From positions 182,372,017-182,436,016 of the forward strand of contig NC_061513.1 of the NCBI RefSeq assembly GCF_022539505.1: a DNA stretch of 64,000 nt, read 5' to 3'. Positions 11,533 to 23,252 of this stretch are shown here, piece after piece. The notes under the pieces were generated by a model. The model was not told the origin of the DNA, made no database searches, and saw nothing but the letters and a program-made list of their open reading frames with translations. The first letter of the stretch is position 1; each line of letters opens with the position of its first letter. The position numbers and the translations under genes were made by a program. The DNA is from Lolium rigidum (Eukaryota; Streptophyta; Magnoliopsida; Poales; Poaceae).

Positions 11533-13645
11533 ATGGCCACCCCTGAAAATACTAAGTTGTGTGACTTCACAACCACAAATAATAATGATTTCTTATGCAC
11601 ACCTATTGCTCCACCTGCTACTACAGCAGAATTCTTTGAAATTAAACCTGCTTTACTGAATCTTGTTATGCGAGAGCAATTTTCTGGTGTTAGTTCTGAT
11701 GATGCTGCTGCCCATCTTAATAATTTTGTTGAACTATGTGAAATGCAAAAGTATAAGGATGTAGATGGTGATATTATTAAATTGAAATTGTTTCCTTTCT
11801 CATTAAGAGGAAGAGCTAAAGATTGGTTGCTATCTCTGCCTAAGAATAGTATTGATTCCTGGACTAAATGCAAGGATGCTTTTATTGGTAGATATCATCC
11901 CCTGCTAAAATTATATCTTTGAGAAGTAGCATAATGAATTTTAAACAATTGGATAATGAACATGTTTCTCAAGCTTGGAAAAGAATGAAATCTTTGGTTA
12001 AAAATTGCCCAACCCATGGACTGACTACTTGGATGATCATCCAAACCTTCTATGCAGGACTAAATTTTTCTTCGCGGAATTTATTGGATTCAGCTACTGG
12101 AGGTACCTTTATGTCCATCACTCTTGGTGAAGCAACAAAGCTCCTTGATAATATGATGATTAATTACTCTGAATGGCACACGGAAAGAGCTCCACAAGGT
12201 AAGAAGGTAAATTACGTTGAAGAATCCTCTTCCTTGAGTGATAAGATTGATGCTATTATGTCTATGCTTGTGAATGATAGGACTAATGTTGATCCTAATA
12301 ATGTCCCGTTAGCTTCATTGGTTGCCCAAGAAGAACATGTTGATGTAAACTTCATTAAAAATAATAATTTCAACAACAATGCTTATCGGAACAATTCTAG
12401 TAATAACTATAGGCCATATCCTTATAATAATTGTAACGGTTATGCTAATTCTTATGGGAATTCTTACAATAATAATAGGAACACACCCCATGGACTTGAA
12501 GCTATGCTTAAAGAATTTATTAGTACACAAACTGCCTTTAACAAATCTGTTGAGGAAAAGCTCAATAAAATTGATATTCTTGCCTCTAAGGTTGATAGTC
12601 TTGTCTCTGATGTTGATCTTTTGAAATCGAAAGTTATGCCTAATAGGGATATTTAAAATAAAATTGTTACTACAGCAAATGCCATCCAAGTTATAATTAA
12701 TGAGAATATAAGATTAATGGCTGAACTGCGTGCTAGGTGGGATAGAGAAGAAAATGAAAAACTAGCTAAAGAGAATAATGTAGCTAAAGTTTGGACTATT
12801 ACCACCACAAGTAATGTTGATTCTTCACATGTTGCTGCACCTCCTACTATTAATGGTAAAATAATTGGTGTTGGCAATGTTTCTAATCCTAGTGCAAAGC
12901 GCGCAAAATTACCTGAAACCGCTAAAACCGCTGAAACCGCTCGTGATAAAACTGCTGAAATTATTTCCAACCTTGGGGATGATAATCCCATTGCTTTAGA
13001 TTGTAATGATTTAGATTTTTATGATTGCCACATCTCTGAAGTTATAAACTTCTTACAAAAACTTGCTAAGAGTCCCAATGCTAGCGCTGTAAACTTGGCT
13101 TTCACAAAACATATTACAAATGCTCTCATAAAATCTAGAGAAGAGAAACTAAAACTTGAAACTTCTATTCCTAGAAAGCTAGAAGATGGTTGGGATCCCA
13201 TCATTAAAATGAGGGTCAATGATTTTGATTGTAATGCTTTATGTGATCTTGGTGCAAGTATTTCGTTATGCCTAAGAAAGTCTATGATATGCTTGACTTG
13301 CCACCATTGAAAAATTGTTATTTGGATGTTAATCTCGCTGATAATGCTAAAAAGAAACCTTTGGGGAAATTTGATAATGTTCATATTATGGTTAACAATA
13401 ACCTTGTCCCCGTTGATTTTGTTGTCTTGGATATTGAATGCAATGCATCTTGCCCCATTATATTGGGAAGACCTTTTCTTCGAACCGTTGGTGCTACTAT
13501 TGATATGAAGGAAGGTAATATTAAATATCAATTTCCTCTCAAGAAAGGTATGGAACACTTCCCTAGAAAGAGAATGAAGTTACCTTATGATTCTATTATT
13601 AGAACAAATTATGATGTTGATGCTTCATCTCTCGATAATACTTGA
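11533..13645 (+). pseudogene. Athila-type gag-protease, frameshifted
   Basis: Starts at ATG 11533 after the leader. Gag: residues 1-130 include LRGRAKDWLLSLP and SWTKCKDAFIGRY, the core of the plant retrotransposon gag domain (PF03732). A missing C in the CCCC run near 11900 shifts the frame; reading resumes in the ORF ending at 12656 with an asparagine-rich linker. An in-frame TAA at 12654-12656 is followed by a continuing frame from about 12660. The protease segment is split by a second one-base loss near 13266, between ALCDLGASIS and KVYDMLDLPP; it then runs through CPIILGRPFLRTVGA to the stop at 13645. No reverse transcriptase, RNase H or integrase follows, so the copy is non-autonomous in structure. 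At least one frameshift lies in a homopolymer and could be a sequencing error. Confidence 0.75.
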
Positions 13646-15129
13646 TATGCACTTTCGCGCCTAGCCGAAAGGCGTTAAAGAAAAGCGCTTATGGGAGACA
13701 ACCCATGTTTTTACTACAGTATTTTTGTTTTATATTTGAGTCTTGGAAGTTGTTTACTACTGTAGCAACCTCTCCTTATCTTAGTTTTATGTTTTGTTGT
13801 GCCAAGTAAAGTCTTTGATAGTAAAGTGAATACTAGATTTGGATTACTCGCGCAGAAACAGCATTTCTTTGCTGTCACGAATCTGGGTCTAATTCTCTGT
13901 AGGTAACTCAGAAAATTAAGCCAATTTACGTGAGTGATCCTCAGATATGTACGCAACTTTCATTCAATTTGGGCATTTTCATTTGAGCAAGTCTGGTGCC
14001 TCAATAAAATCCATCTTTACTGGACTGTTCTGTTTTGACAGATTCTGCCTTTTATTTCGCATTGCCTCTTTTGCTATGTTGGATGAATTTCTTTGATCCA
14101 TTAATGTCCAGTAGCTTTATGCAATGTCCAGAAGTGTTAAGAATGATTGTGTCACCTCTGAACATGTTAATTTTTATTGTCCACTAACCCTCTAATGAGT
14201 TGTTTCGAGTTTGGTGTGGAGGAAGTTTTCAAGGATCAAGAGAGGAGTATGATACAATATGATCAAGGAGAGTGAAAGCTCTAAGCTTGGGGATCCCCCG
14301 GTGGTTCACCCCTGCATATTCTAAGAAGACTCAAGCGTCTAATCTTGGGGATGCCCAAGGCATCCCCTTCTTCATCGACAACATTATCAGGTTCCTCCCC
14401 TGAAACTATATTTTTATTCCGTCACATCTTATGCACTTTGCTTGGAGCGTCGGTTTGTTTTTGTTTTTGTTTTGTTTGAATAAAATGGATCCTAGCATTC
14501 ACTGTATGGGAGAGAGACACGCTCCGTCTGTAGCATATGGACAAATATGTCCTTAGGCTTTACTCATAGTATTCATGGCGAAGTTTCTTCTTCGTTAAAT
14601 TGTTATATGGTTGGAATTGGAAAATGCTACATGTAGTAATTCTAAAATGTCTTGGATAATTTGATACTTGGCAATTTTTGTGCTCATGTTTAAGCTCTTG
14701 CATCATATAGTTTGCACCCATTAATGAAGAAACACCTAGAGCTTGCTAATTTGGTTTGCATATTTGGTCTCTCTAAAGTCTAGATAATTTCTAGTATTGA
14801 GTTTTGAACAACAAGGAAGACGGTGTAGAGTCTTATAATGTTTACAATATGTCTTTTATGTGAGTTTTGCTACACCATTCATCCTTGTGTTTGTTTCAAA
14901 TAACCTTGCTAGCCTAAACCTTGTATCGAGAGGGAATACTTCTCATGCATCCAAAATCCGTGAGCCAACCACTATGCCATTTGTGTCCACCATACCTACC
15001 TACTACATTGTATTTTTCCGCCATTCCAAAGTAAATTGCTTGAGTGCTACCTTTAAAATTCCATCATTCGACTTTACAATATATAGCTCATGGGACAAAT
15101 AGCTTAAAAACTATTGTGGTATTGGATAT
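13646..15129 (+). mobile_element. Non-coding 3' interior of element B
   Basis: About 1.5 kb after the protease with no coding potential above about 80 codons. It holds a GCGCCTAGCCGAAAGGCG hairpin at about 13657-13674 (arms CGCCTAG-CCGAAAGGCG) and several 'aagcttggggat' purine motifs near 14281-14360 that resemble the polypurine tract. It ends at an inserted LTR at 15130, so the natural 3' end of element B is not seen here. Confidence 0.55.
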
Positions 15130-15362
15130 TGATGTCTACGGGTGCTTCTATTCTTGTAGACAGTGTTGGGCCTCCAAGAGCAGAGGTTTGTAGAACAGCA
15201 GCAAGTTTTCCCTTAAGTGGATCACCCAAGGTTTATCGAACTCGTGGAGGAAGAGGTCAAAGATATCCCTCTCATGCAACCCTGCAACCACAAAGCAAGA
15301 AGTCTCTTGTGTCCCCAAAACACCTAATAGGTGCACTAGTTCGGCGAAGAGATAGTGAAATA
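15130..15362 (-). mobile_element. LTR fragment of another gypsy element
   Basis: Starts TGATGTCTACGGGTGCTTC and includes CAGCAAGTTTTCCCTTAAG and CCAAGGTTTATCGAACTCG, parallel to the U5 end of the LTR at 680 (AGCAAGTTTTCCCTCAG...CCAAGGTTTATCGAACC). This indicates a minus-strand LTR entered from its 3' end. The presumed target duplication is GATAT (15125-15129). The rest is lost in the gap that follows. Confidence 0.6.
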
Positions 15363-15462
15363 NNNNNNNNNNNNNNNNNNNNNNNNNNNNNNNNNNNNNN
15401 NNNNNNNNNNNNNNNNNNNNNNNNNNNNNNNNNNNNNNNNNNNNNNNNNNNNNNNNNNNNNN
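15363..15462. other. Assembly gap, 100 N
   Basis: Exactly 100 N, the usual placeholder for a gap of unknown length. The TE nest on each side does not match across it, so order and distance here are not established by the sequence. Confidence 0.99.
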
Positions 15463-16520
15463 AGCCCACCAAGTGTTGGCCGGCCCCACTTGCTATACGG
15501 TGGACCCCACATACTAAATGGGCCGGTCTTTAACATGAAGGTGGGACCCACATGGCGTTTTGGCCCGGCCCACTATCTTGTTGGGCCGGCCCACTTGCTA
15601 TATGGTGGACCCCACATACTAAATGGGCCGGCCCTTTAGCGAGGAAGCGGGACCCACCGCGACTTTTTGGCCCGACCCACTATCTTGTTGGTCCGGCCCA
15701 CTTCGCTTCTATGGTGGACCCCACATACCAAATGGGCCGGCCCCCTGTAATCGGAAAGTGGGACCCACTGTGTTTTTGGCCCGGCCCACTATCTTGTTGG
15801 GCCGTAGCCCACTTGCTATATGGTGGACCCCACATACTAAATGGGCCGGCTCTTTTAACCGGAAAGTGGGACCCACGTAATTGGGCCGGCCCACTAACTT
15901 TGGGCCGAGCCCATTGCTTTAATGTGGACCCCACTTTGTAAATGGGCCGCCCGTTACCAGAAAGTGGGTCCCACATGTCTTGTCGGCCCGGCCCTTTGCC
16001 TCGTTGGACCGGCCCATGAGTGCATGTCAGGCCGACCCACATGCTTAAGTGGGCCGACCCATTAAAGTTTTGACCAGCCAACCTTAGAGGTTAGGCCCGA
16101 CCCACGTAACTAATGGACCAGCCCAACTATATAGTTGACCTAGGTCAAACTATGTCACCGGCCCGACCCGCAAACTTATTGGGCCGGCCATGCAAGACAT
16201 GGCAGGCCTCGTGTGGGCCTACCATCTACCACGGGGTTTCGCCGGTATAACGCCGTTAACCGCCGCTTAACGGCTGCCTCGCCACGTGTCGCTTGCATGA
16301 CGTCGCCAGCCAACGGGCTCCGGAAACACTTGGGCAACGGTCCGATTTTCCGTGGCGGAAGGGCGCCCAAGCGCGACGGACCGAAAAAAACGTCGTTGGA
16401 CTTTGCCTGACGCAGTTTCCACAACCGAACCCATATCGTCGGGTTAGGCCCATGGGCGACGAAAAATACCCCTTAGCGGACGATTTTGAGACGTTGTCTA
16501 TCAGAACTTTTCTTGTAGTG
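15463..16520 (+). mobile_element. CACTA transposon right end 1 with subterminal repeats
   Basis: The block ends AACTTTTCTTGTAGTG at 16520, the reverse complement of the CACTA terminal repeat CACTACAAGAAAA. About 640 bp of degenerate repeats with period near 105 bp (TGGTGGACCCCAC about 15498, 15602, 15712, 15821, 15921) and many GGGCCGGCCC palindromes precede a 430-bp unique end shared with the element ending at 21182. Such arrays bind transposase in CACTA elements. The left end and any transposase are not present. It sits inside the interior of element C. Confidence 0.8.
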
Positions 16521-16655
16521 CATTGTTTTGATCGCTGCATCCACTACATATGTTTACAAATAGTATGATCAAGGTTATGATGGCATATCACTTCAGAAAT
16601 TATCTTTGTTATCGTTTTACTCGCTCGGACGAGCGTAACTAAGCTTGGGGATGCT
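16521..16655 (+). mobile_element. 3' interior and polypurine tract of element C
   Basis: 135 bp that match, in reverse, the interior next to the LTR at 7144-8675 (shared TAGTATGATCAAGGTTATG and CAGAAATTAT). It ends in the polypurine tract AAGCTTGGGGATGCT (16641-16655) directly before the LTR at 16656, so that LTR is a 3' LTR in plus orientation. CACTA end 1 splits the interior here. Confidence 0.75.
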
Positions 16656-18264
16656 TGATACGTCTCCGACGTATCGATAATTTCTTATGTTCCATGCCAT
16701 ATTATTGATGATACCTACATGTTTTATGCACACTTTATGTCATATTCGTGCATTTTCTCGGAACTAACCTATTAACAAGATGCCGAAGTGCCGCTTGCTC
16801 GTTTTCTCGCTGTTTTTGGTTTCGTAAATCCTAGTAACGAAATATTCTCGAATTGGACGAAATCAAAGACCCGAGGGCCTATTTTCCCACGAAGCTTCCG
16901 TAAGACCGAAGAACGATACGAAGTGGGGCCACTGAGGCGGCCACACCCACAGGGCGGCGCGGCCCCACGGGGCCGCGCCGCCCTGTGGTGTGGGCCCCCG
17001 TCGCGCCTCCGACTCGCCCTTCCGCCTACTTAAAGCCTCCGTCGACGAAACCCCCGATGCGAGAACCACGATACGGAAAACCCTACCGAGACGCCGCCGC
17101 CGCCGATCCCATCTCGGGGATCCTGGAGATCGCCTCCGGCACCCTCGCCGGAGAGGGGATTCATCTCCCTGAGGACTCTACACCGCCATGGTCGCCTCCG
17201 GAGTGATGAGTGAGTAGTTCACCCCCGGACTATGGGTCCATAGCAGTAGCTAGATGGTTGTCTTCTCCTCATTGTGCTATCATTGTTGGATCTTGTGAGC
17301 TGCCTAACATGATCAAGATCATCTATCTGTAATGCTATATGTTGTGTTTGTTGGGATCCGATGGATAGAGAATACTATGTCATGTTAATTATCAAGTTAT
17401 TACATATGTGTTGTTTATGATCTTGCATGCTCTCCGTTACTAGTAGAGGCTCTGGCCAAGTTTTTACTTTTAACTCCAAGAGGGAGTATTTATGCTCGAT
17501 AGTGGGTTCATGCCTCGCATTGACACTCGGGACAAGTGATGTAAAGTTCTAAGGTTGTGTTGTGTCGTTGCCACTAGGGATAAAACATTGACGCTATGTC
17601 CGAGGATGTAGTTGTTGATTACATTACGCACCATACTTAATGCAATTGTCTCGTTGCTTTGCAACTTAATACCGGAAGGGGTTCGGATGATAACTCCGAA
17701 GGTGGACTTTTTAGGCATAGATGCAGCTTGGATGGCGGTCTATGTACTTTGTCGTAATGCCCAATTAAATCTCACTATACTTATCATGTCATGTATGTGC
17801 ATTGTTATGCCCTCTCTATTTGTCAATTGCCCGACCGTAATTTGTTCACCCAACATGCTTTTATCTTATGGGAGAGACACCTCTAGTGAACTGTGGACCC
17901 CGGTCCATTCTTTAATACCGAAATACAAATCTGCTCGCAATACTTGTTTTTACTGTTTTCTCTCGCAAACAATCATCTTCCACACAATACGGTTAATCCT
18001 TTGTTACAGCAAGCCGAGTGAGATTGACAACCTCACTGTTTCGTTGGGGCAAAGTACTTTGGTTGTGTTGTGCAGGTTCCACGTTGGCGCCGGAATCTCC
18101 GGTGTTGCGCCGCACTACATCCCGCCGCCATCAACCTTCAACGTGCTTCTTGGCTCCTCCTGGTTCGATAAACCTTGGTTTCTTTCTGAGGGAAAACTTA
18201 CTGCTGTGCGCATCATACCTTCCTCTTGGGGTTGCCCAACGAACGTGTGAAATACACGCCATCA
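16656..18264 (+). mobile_element. 3' LTR of Athila-like element C
   Basis: A 1609-bp LTR from TGATACGTCTCCGACGTATC to CACGCCATCA, same family as 9687-11280. It is longer chiefly because CTG in the sister copy is often CTCG here (for example TTTTCTCGGAAC at about 16753 against TTTTCTGGAAC at about 9785). Bases after it are GATCC, which do not match ATGAG before the LTR at 9687, so the two LTRs are probably not a pair. Confidence 0.8.
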
Positions 18265-21182
18265 GATCCCACTATATTCCGTTTCCAGTCCATCCTAAGC
18301 CGTAGCATTAACTATCCTCTATGTGTTGCTCATTACAACTTTATATCCCGAAACAAATTGATTTACATTCCCTTATCTAAAAGTTTATGAGTGATGCCAT
18401 TATAACTCCTATCTGTTTTATTCCTAGCTATTAAGTAACATCCTGTTATTATTTAGTTCATGGCCAATTTTAAGTAATTGCACATGTTGGTTCGCATTCC
18501 CTGCTTTATAGCTTTTAGCATCGTAACTTCTATATTTGGTTTACATTCCCTGCTCTGTAGATCTAGCCATCATAACTTTATCTTGCTCAGCCGTTGTTAC
18601 AAAAATTATGGCCTGCTACTATGTTGTTTGTGCCAATTTTTTACTCCATGAACATGTTGGCTTGCATTCCCTGTACTACGTGTGATGCCATTGTTTTGTA
18701 TCTAGTTCATTGTAAGCTAACAAAGTAAGGACTTAGTTTGGCATGCTATCACTCGCTATCTAGCCTCGTAGTACAAATAAACTTGTCATACTACTAGATA
18801 ATAATTTTGTGTGCCATCTTGTTCTTCAAAAGCTGCATTATTGACTTGTTTCTCTGACTTGGCATGACGCTCATATATGGAATGCTGAACATATTGGTTT
18901 GCATTCCCTCTTATACAAGTTCACAGGTGATCCCACTATATTCTGTATTTGGTCCATCCTAAGCTCTAGCATTAACTTTCCTCTATGTGTTGCTCATTAC
19001 AAGTTTATATCTCGAAACATCTTGATTTGCATCCCTTCACTATAAGTTCAGGAGTATTATTTAGTTCACGGCCAATTTGAAGTAATTGCACTTGGCACAT
19101 GTTGGTTCACATTCCCTCCTCTTTAGCTTTTGCCATCGTAACTTCTATTTTTGGTTTACATTCCCCGCTCCGTAGATGTAGCCATCATAACTTCATCTTG
19201 CTCGACCGTTGTTACAAAATTTATAGCCTCGCTACTATGTTGTTCATGCCAATTTTGTACTCCCGAACATGTTGGTTTGCATGGGACTCGACAGTAGTAA
19301 GTCTCGTTGTTTCATTCTAACGTGCTCGTTATATTGGTCGTTGGTATGCGACATGCACTCTTTGTTTGCTTATTGTGCGCATTACAATGATCTTGTTATA
19401 ACGACGAAATGATGAGTTCCAAATTCTTTGGCAAACAACATTGTAGTGTCTTTGCCTTTCCATTGTTGTTGTCTTAACTTGTAATGTCTTTATTTCAGAT
19501 ATAGGTGGTGCATGGACAACTTAAAAGATTGCCGAATCGCTTCATTGTATTGCTAGGTTTAATTACCATTCAATTTCTCTGGGTTCTGTAATATTTTTTC
19601 AAAGCCTTGCAGCTGATGTAATATTTAGTTAGTTTTTATAGTTCCTTCGCGCATTTTTTCTATGGTGCTTGTGGTAAGTGAGGCTATCCGACAGAAATCA
19701 TGTGCTGCGTAAATATTCTCAATATCTTTCTATGTTCTCATCTAAATCACAAATTCCCATCCCTTAAACGGCCCAATTAAGCGAAATCATATAAGTGTCG
19801 GCCCGCAAAATCCTAAAGCGCCTATCATGCCGGCATATAAACAACAACTAAACGGGCTTGCCCACTTACTTATTGGGCCATCCCACTTGTTTTAAGGTGG
19901 ACCCCACCCACTAACTGCGCCGGCCCTGTAACAGAAAAGTGGGCCCATGTGCTTATTGGGCCAGCCCATTTTGTAACAGGGCCGACCCGTTAGCAGGAAA
20001 GTGGCCACACAAGCTTATTGGGCCGGCCCGCCAGCTCGTTGGGCCAGCCCACATGCTTAATGGTGGACCCCACATACTAACTGGGCCGGCCCGTTAGCAC
20101 GATAGTGGCCCCCACAAGCTTATTGGGCCGGCCCACTAACTTGTTGGGCCGACCCAATTGCTTTTATGGTGGACCCCACTTACTAACTGGGCCGGCCCGT
20201 CAGCAGGAAAGTGGGCCCCACATGTTTATTGGGTCGACCCGCCTACCTGTTGGGCCAGCCCACTTGCTTTATGGTGGACCCCACTTACTAACTCGGCCGG
20301 TCCGGTTATAGAACGTGGGCCCCACATGCTTATCGGGCTGGCCCACTATCTTGTTGGGCCAGCCCAGTTGCTATATGGTGGACCCCACATACTAACTGGG
20401 CCGACCCTTTAACAGAAAAGTGGGCCCCACCTATGTTTTTTGGGCCGGCCCACTAGCTTGTTGGGCCGGCCCATTTGCTCTAATGTGGTCCCCACTTACT
20501 AAATGGGCTAGCCCGATTACAGGAAAGATGGACCCACATGCTAATTGGGCCGGCCCACTAACTTCTTGGGCAGCCCACTTGCTTTATGGTGGACCCCACT
20601 TGTTAAATGGGTCGGCCCGGTAATAGGAAAGTGGGCCCTACATGTCTAGTGGGCCGGCCCGTTTCCTGTTGACCGGTCAAACGAGGGCATTCGGCCCGGT
20701 CCACATGCTTAGTGAGCCGGCCCGTTTAAATTTTGACCAGTCAACCTTAGAGGTTAGGCCCGGCCCACGTACCTAATGGACCAGCCCAACTATATAGTTG
20801 ACGGTCAAACTAAGTCAGTTGGTCCGGCCCGCAAACAAAATGGGCCGGCCCGCTTAAGGCGTGGCAGGCCTCGTGTGGGCCTACCATCTACCACGGGGTT
20901 TCAGCCGGTTAACGGCGTTAACTGGCAGTTAACGGTGTCTGCCACGTGTCAGTTTGCATGACGTCAGCAATCAATGGGCTCCCGAAAACACTTCTGCAAC
21001 GGTCCGATTTTCCGTGGCGGAAGGGCGCCCGAACGCGACGAACCGAAAAAAACGTGGTAGGACTTTGCCTGACGCAGTTTCAACCACAGAACCCATATCG
21101 TCGGGTTAGGCCCATAGGCGACGAAAAATGGGCCTTAGTGGACGATTTTCGGACGTTGTGTATTTGAACTTTTCTTGTAGTG
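18265..21182 (+). mobile_element. CACTA transposon right part 2
   Basis: Ends AACTTTTCTTGTAGTG at 21182, the CACTA terminus. The distal 430 bp align with the element ending at 16520. The left 1.5 kb (18265-19750) is AT-rich and non-coding but internally repetitive: GATCCCACTATATTC, GTTTACATTCCC and GCCATCATAACTT recur about 650 bp apart (18265-18660 against 18925-19270). From about 19840 comes the 105-bp GGGCCGGCCC array. No transposase ORF. The left end is absent because element C inserted at 18264/18265 and the sequence to its left is not contiguous. Confidence 0.75.
19840..20760 (+). repeat. 105-bp subterminal repeat array of CACTA 2
   Basis: Degenerate direct repeats; the marker TGGTGGACCCCAC occurs near 20061, 20167, 20272, 20376 and 20587, with a variant at 20484. 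Each unit also holds GGGCCGGCCC or close variants and a GTGGGCCCCAC palindrome. Subterminal repeats of this kind are the transposase-binding region in CACTA elements; the binding role here is inferred. Confidence 0.75.
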
Positions 21183-22284
21183 TATGATGCTTTGCTTAAC
21201 GCTAATGGTGATATGCAAAAGAAATGGACCATCATGATGGATGATGTGTTCATATACCATGCACACACACGTTTTTTTGCTTTGCCTATTGTGTGTGTAG
21301 GTACAAGAATGCCAATGTCAACCTCGATTGAGCACGAGTTGACAAAGAGAGCTCTTGAGAGCATAATACAAGTAAGTTCAAGATCGAACCCGACTCTAAT
21401 ACCTTTCCCATGCTTTGCATTGAACATGTCGAACAATTTCTCTTTCTTGTGGTTCTTTTGCAAGCATGATGATGTGCTTCTTACCGTTGGTGTTGCCTCA
21501 AACAAGTTGACCAATTTCTCTTTTATTTGGTTTGTTGGCACGCACGGTTATGCAAATGTTTTCTTGGTGAACTTTTTGGATGATATGTCTTGTGTTGCAA
21601 CAAATATGAGGACCAATTTCTCTTTTCAATGGTTTGTGTCCACACATGTTGATGCTATTTTGAACACTCTACCTCATGCGCTTTGGCCCAATTCTCCACT
21701 TGTTGCTTCAATGATGTTGAACAATTTCTCTTTCCGATGCCTTGAGTGCAACAATGAAAGTGAATTTATAAATGATATGGACACCATGGTCGTCTCACAA
21801 TTTGGAGTTTTGTGTTTCCGGACTTGGAAGATGTTCATACGGAGTTCTTACACATTGACCTTGCACATGCATTATTCTTGATAAATTTTTGTTGTGCTAA
21901 CGGTGTTGTGAACATGAAAGGACATGTCATCGATGATGTGCTCCAATATCACATACAAACATATTTTGCTTGGTCTTTGTTGTGTGAAGGTACAAGTGAC
22001 TTGTGGATGAGCGTCAACGAATGGGTTCAACCCCACACTTCGACTACACAAGATCTCTCCATGAGAGCACACCGACACTTTGATAAGGTGACCTCCTTCT
22101 ACATAAGGCCCCTTGCTAATCCCGTGGAACATTGGATACGCTTTGATTGTTCTCTTATTTCTCTTGTGCTATTGATAGGGTATACGACTTTCAAGTGGAC
22201 ATTCAAGCGTGGTTGTCATCTACCTCCTATACAAGTTTATGAAGAGCTATCGCCGAGGACGACTCTTTTTCAAGTGGGGGGAGA
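21183..22284 (+). pseudogene. 3' coding tail of LTR element D, unrecognised
   Basis: Two overlapping open frames (21183-21881 and 21812-22284 onward) lie between the CACTA end and a polypurine tract (GTGGGGGGAGA, 22274-22284). The first contains four spaced copies of a motif with core NFSFxW or NFSFxC (about 21426, 21510, 21615, 21722). The second ends with SPRTTLFQVGGDD directly over the polypurine tract, like the C-terminal tail of grass gypsy polyproteins. No protease, RT or integrase motif is seen; the upstream part was displaced by CACTA 2. I do not recognise a function. Confidence 0.45.
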
Positions 22285-22544
22285 TGATATAGTGCGACTT
22301 TCGGTCCTCAACGCATCATGTGCTTCTTCGCCAAGACAACACACAAAGGTGAATCTTCTCCTTTATGCGTGCCTACAATCGCCTATATGGAACGATATAC
22401 TACTCCATACTCCATCATATATTGATGATAGGAACTCGACAACAAGTACGTATGGAAGAGAGGATGCCATGGAGACCCGAGGACGCAAGGCCGATGTCAC
22501 GGAAGCATGGAAGAGAGGGAGGAAGAGGCGCTGGACACTCCAGG

Positions 22545-22742
22545 CCGGAACTTCCGCCCGCCACCGCCGGAACTTCCGCCCAGATACCGTCCAAGACTGA
22601 AGATGCTCGCGCTGAAGAGCTGTGGCCGGAACTTTCGCCCGCCACCGCCGGAACTTCTGCCCCGACCGGAACTTCCGCCCCTTAGGACCGGAACTTCCGC
22701 CCCGACCGGAACTTCCTCCCCCAGAGACCGGAACTTCCGCCT
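22545..22742 (+). repeat. Eight CCGGAACTTCCGCCC copies in U3
   Basis: Copies begin near 22545, 22567, 22626, 22648, 22666, 22688, 22706 and 22728, spaced 18-22 bp apart except for one 59-bp spacer. The core GGAACTTCC is palindromic-like (GGAA-n-TTCC). The cluster ends about 60 bp before the TATA box at 22805, where an LTR enhancer would lie. Confidence 0.8.
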
Positions 22743-22804
22743 GTACGCGTTTCAACATGCAACTGCCTGTTTTCAGCTTGTAACTTACCCCTTCGGCCCC
22801 TACC

Positions 22805-22812
22805 TATAAATA
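22805..22812 (+). promoter_or_regulatory. TATA box of element D LTR
   Basis: TATAAATA within CCTATAAATAGGC, a strong plant TATA consensus, downstream of the U3 repeat cluster. Transcription would begin about 30 bp further on. Confidence 0.6.
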
Positions 22813-23252
22813 GGCACCTACCCCCATCTTCATGAGGTAGAGATGATGTTTATATGAATTGGCTTATGCCTCTATTATCCCTTTGTGGATTTGGGAAACC
22901 CCCAACTTAGATTACCCATCTATTGTATCCCTCATTATCCGGATCTTTTCCATTCTAGTAATTCTATCTATTGAGAATCTCTTTCTTTGCAACTCTATTC
23001 TCAATTGATCTTTTACTCTTTGGACTTCTATTTGGATTTGTCGATCTTTTGCAAGAGATTATACCGTTTGGTCTTTGTCTTGCACTTCTATCGAGCTGGT
23101 GGTTCGGGCCAACAAGGATAATTGATTTGTGTGCGTGTGTTTGTATCGTGTTCTTCGCGTTCATCCACTTCCCCTCGAATCCCCCTCCGCAATCACACTC
23201 CCCCGGGTCAGTTCGTGAGATCGGGCAACCCACACGGGCTCAGCCCGTATCA

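Larger units (their letters stand above)
22285..23252 (+). mobile_element. 3' LTR of element D
   Basis: A 968-bp LTR with matched ends TGATA...TATCA, preceded directly by a polypurine tract. U3 has eight copies of a CCGGAACTTCCGCCC motif (22545-22742) and a TATA box (TATAAATA, 22805-22812). The 5 bases after it are GGATT. It sits inside an older LTR-like remnant. Confidence 0.7.

Noticed and set aside
19840..20760. Regular repeats that could suggest a CRISPR array or satellite
   Set aside because: Units are contiguous and degenerate, in a plant genome, and lie at a CACTA terminus.
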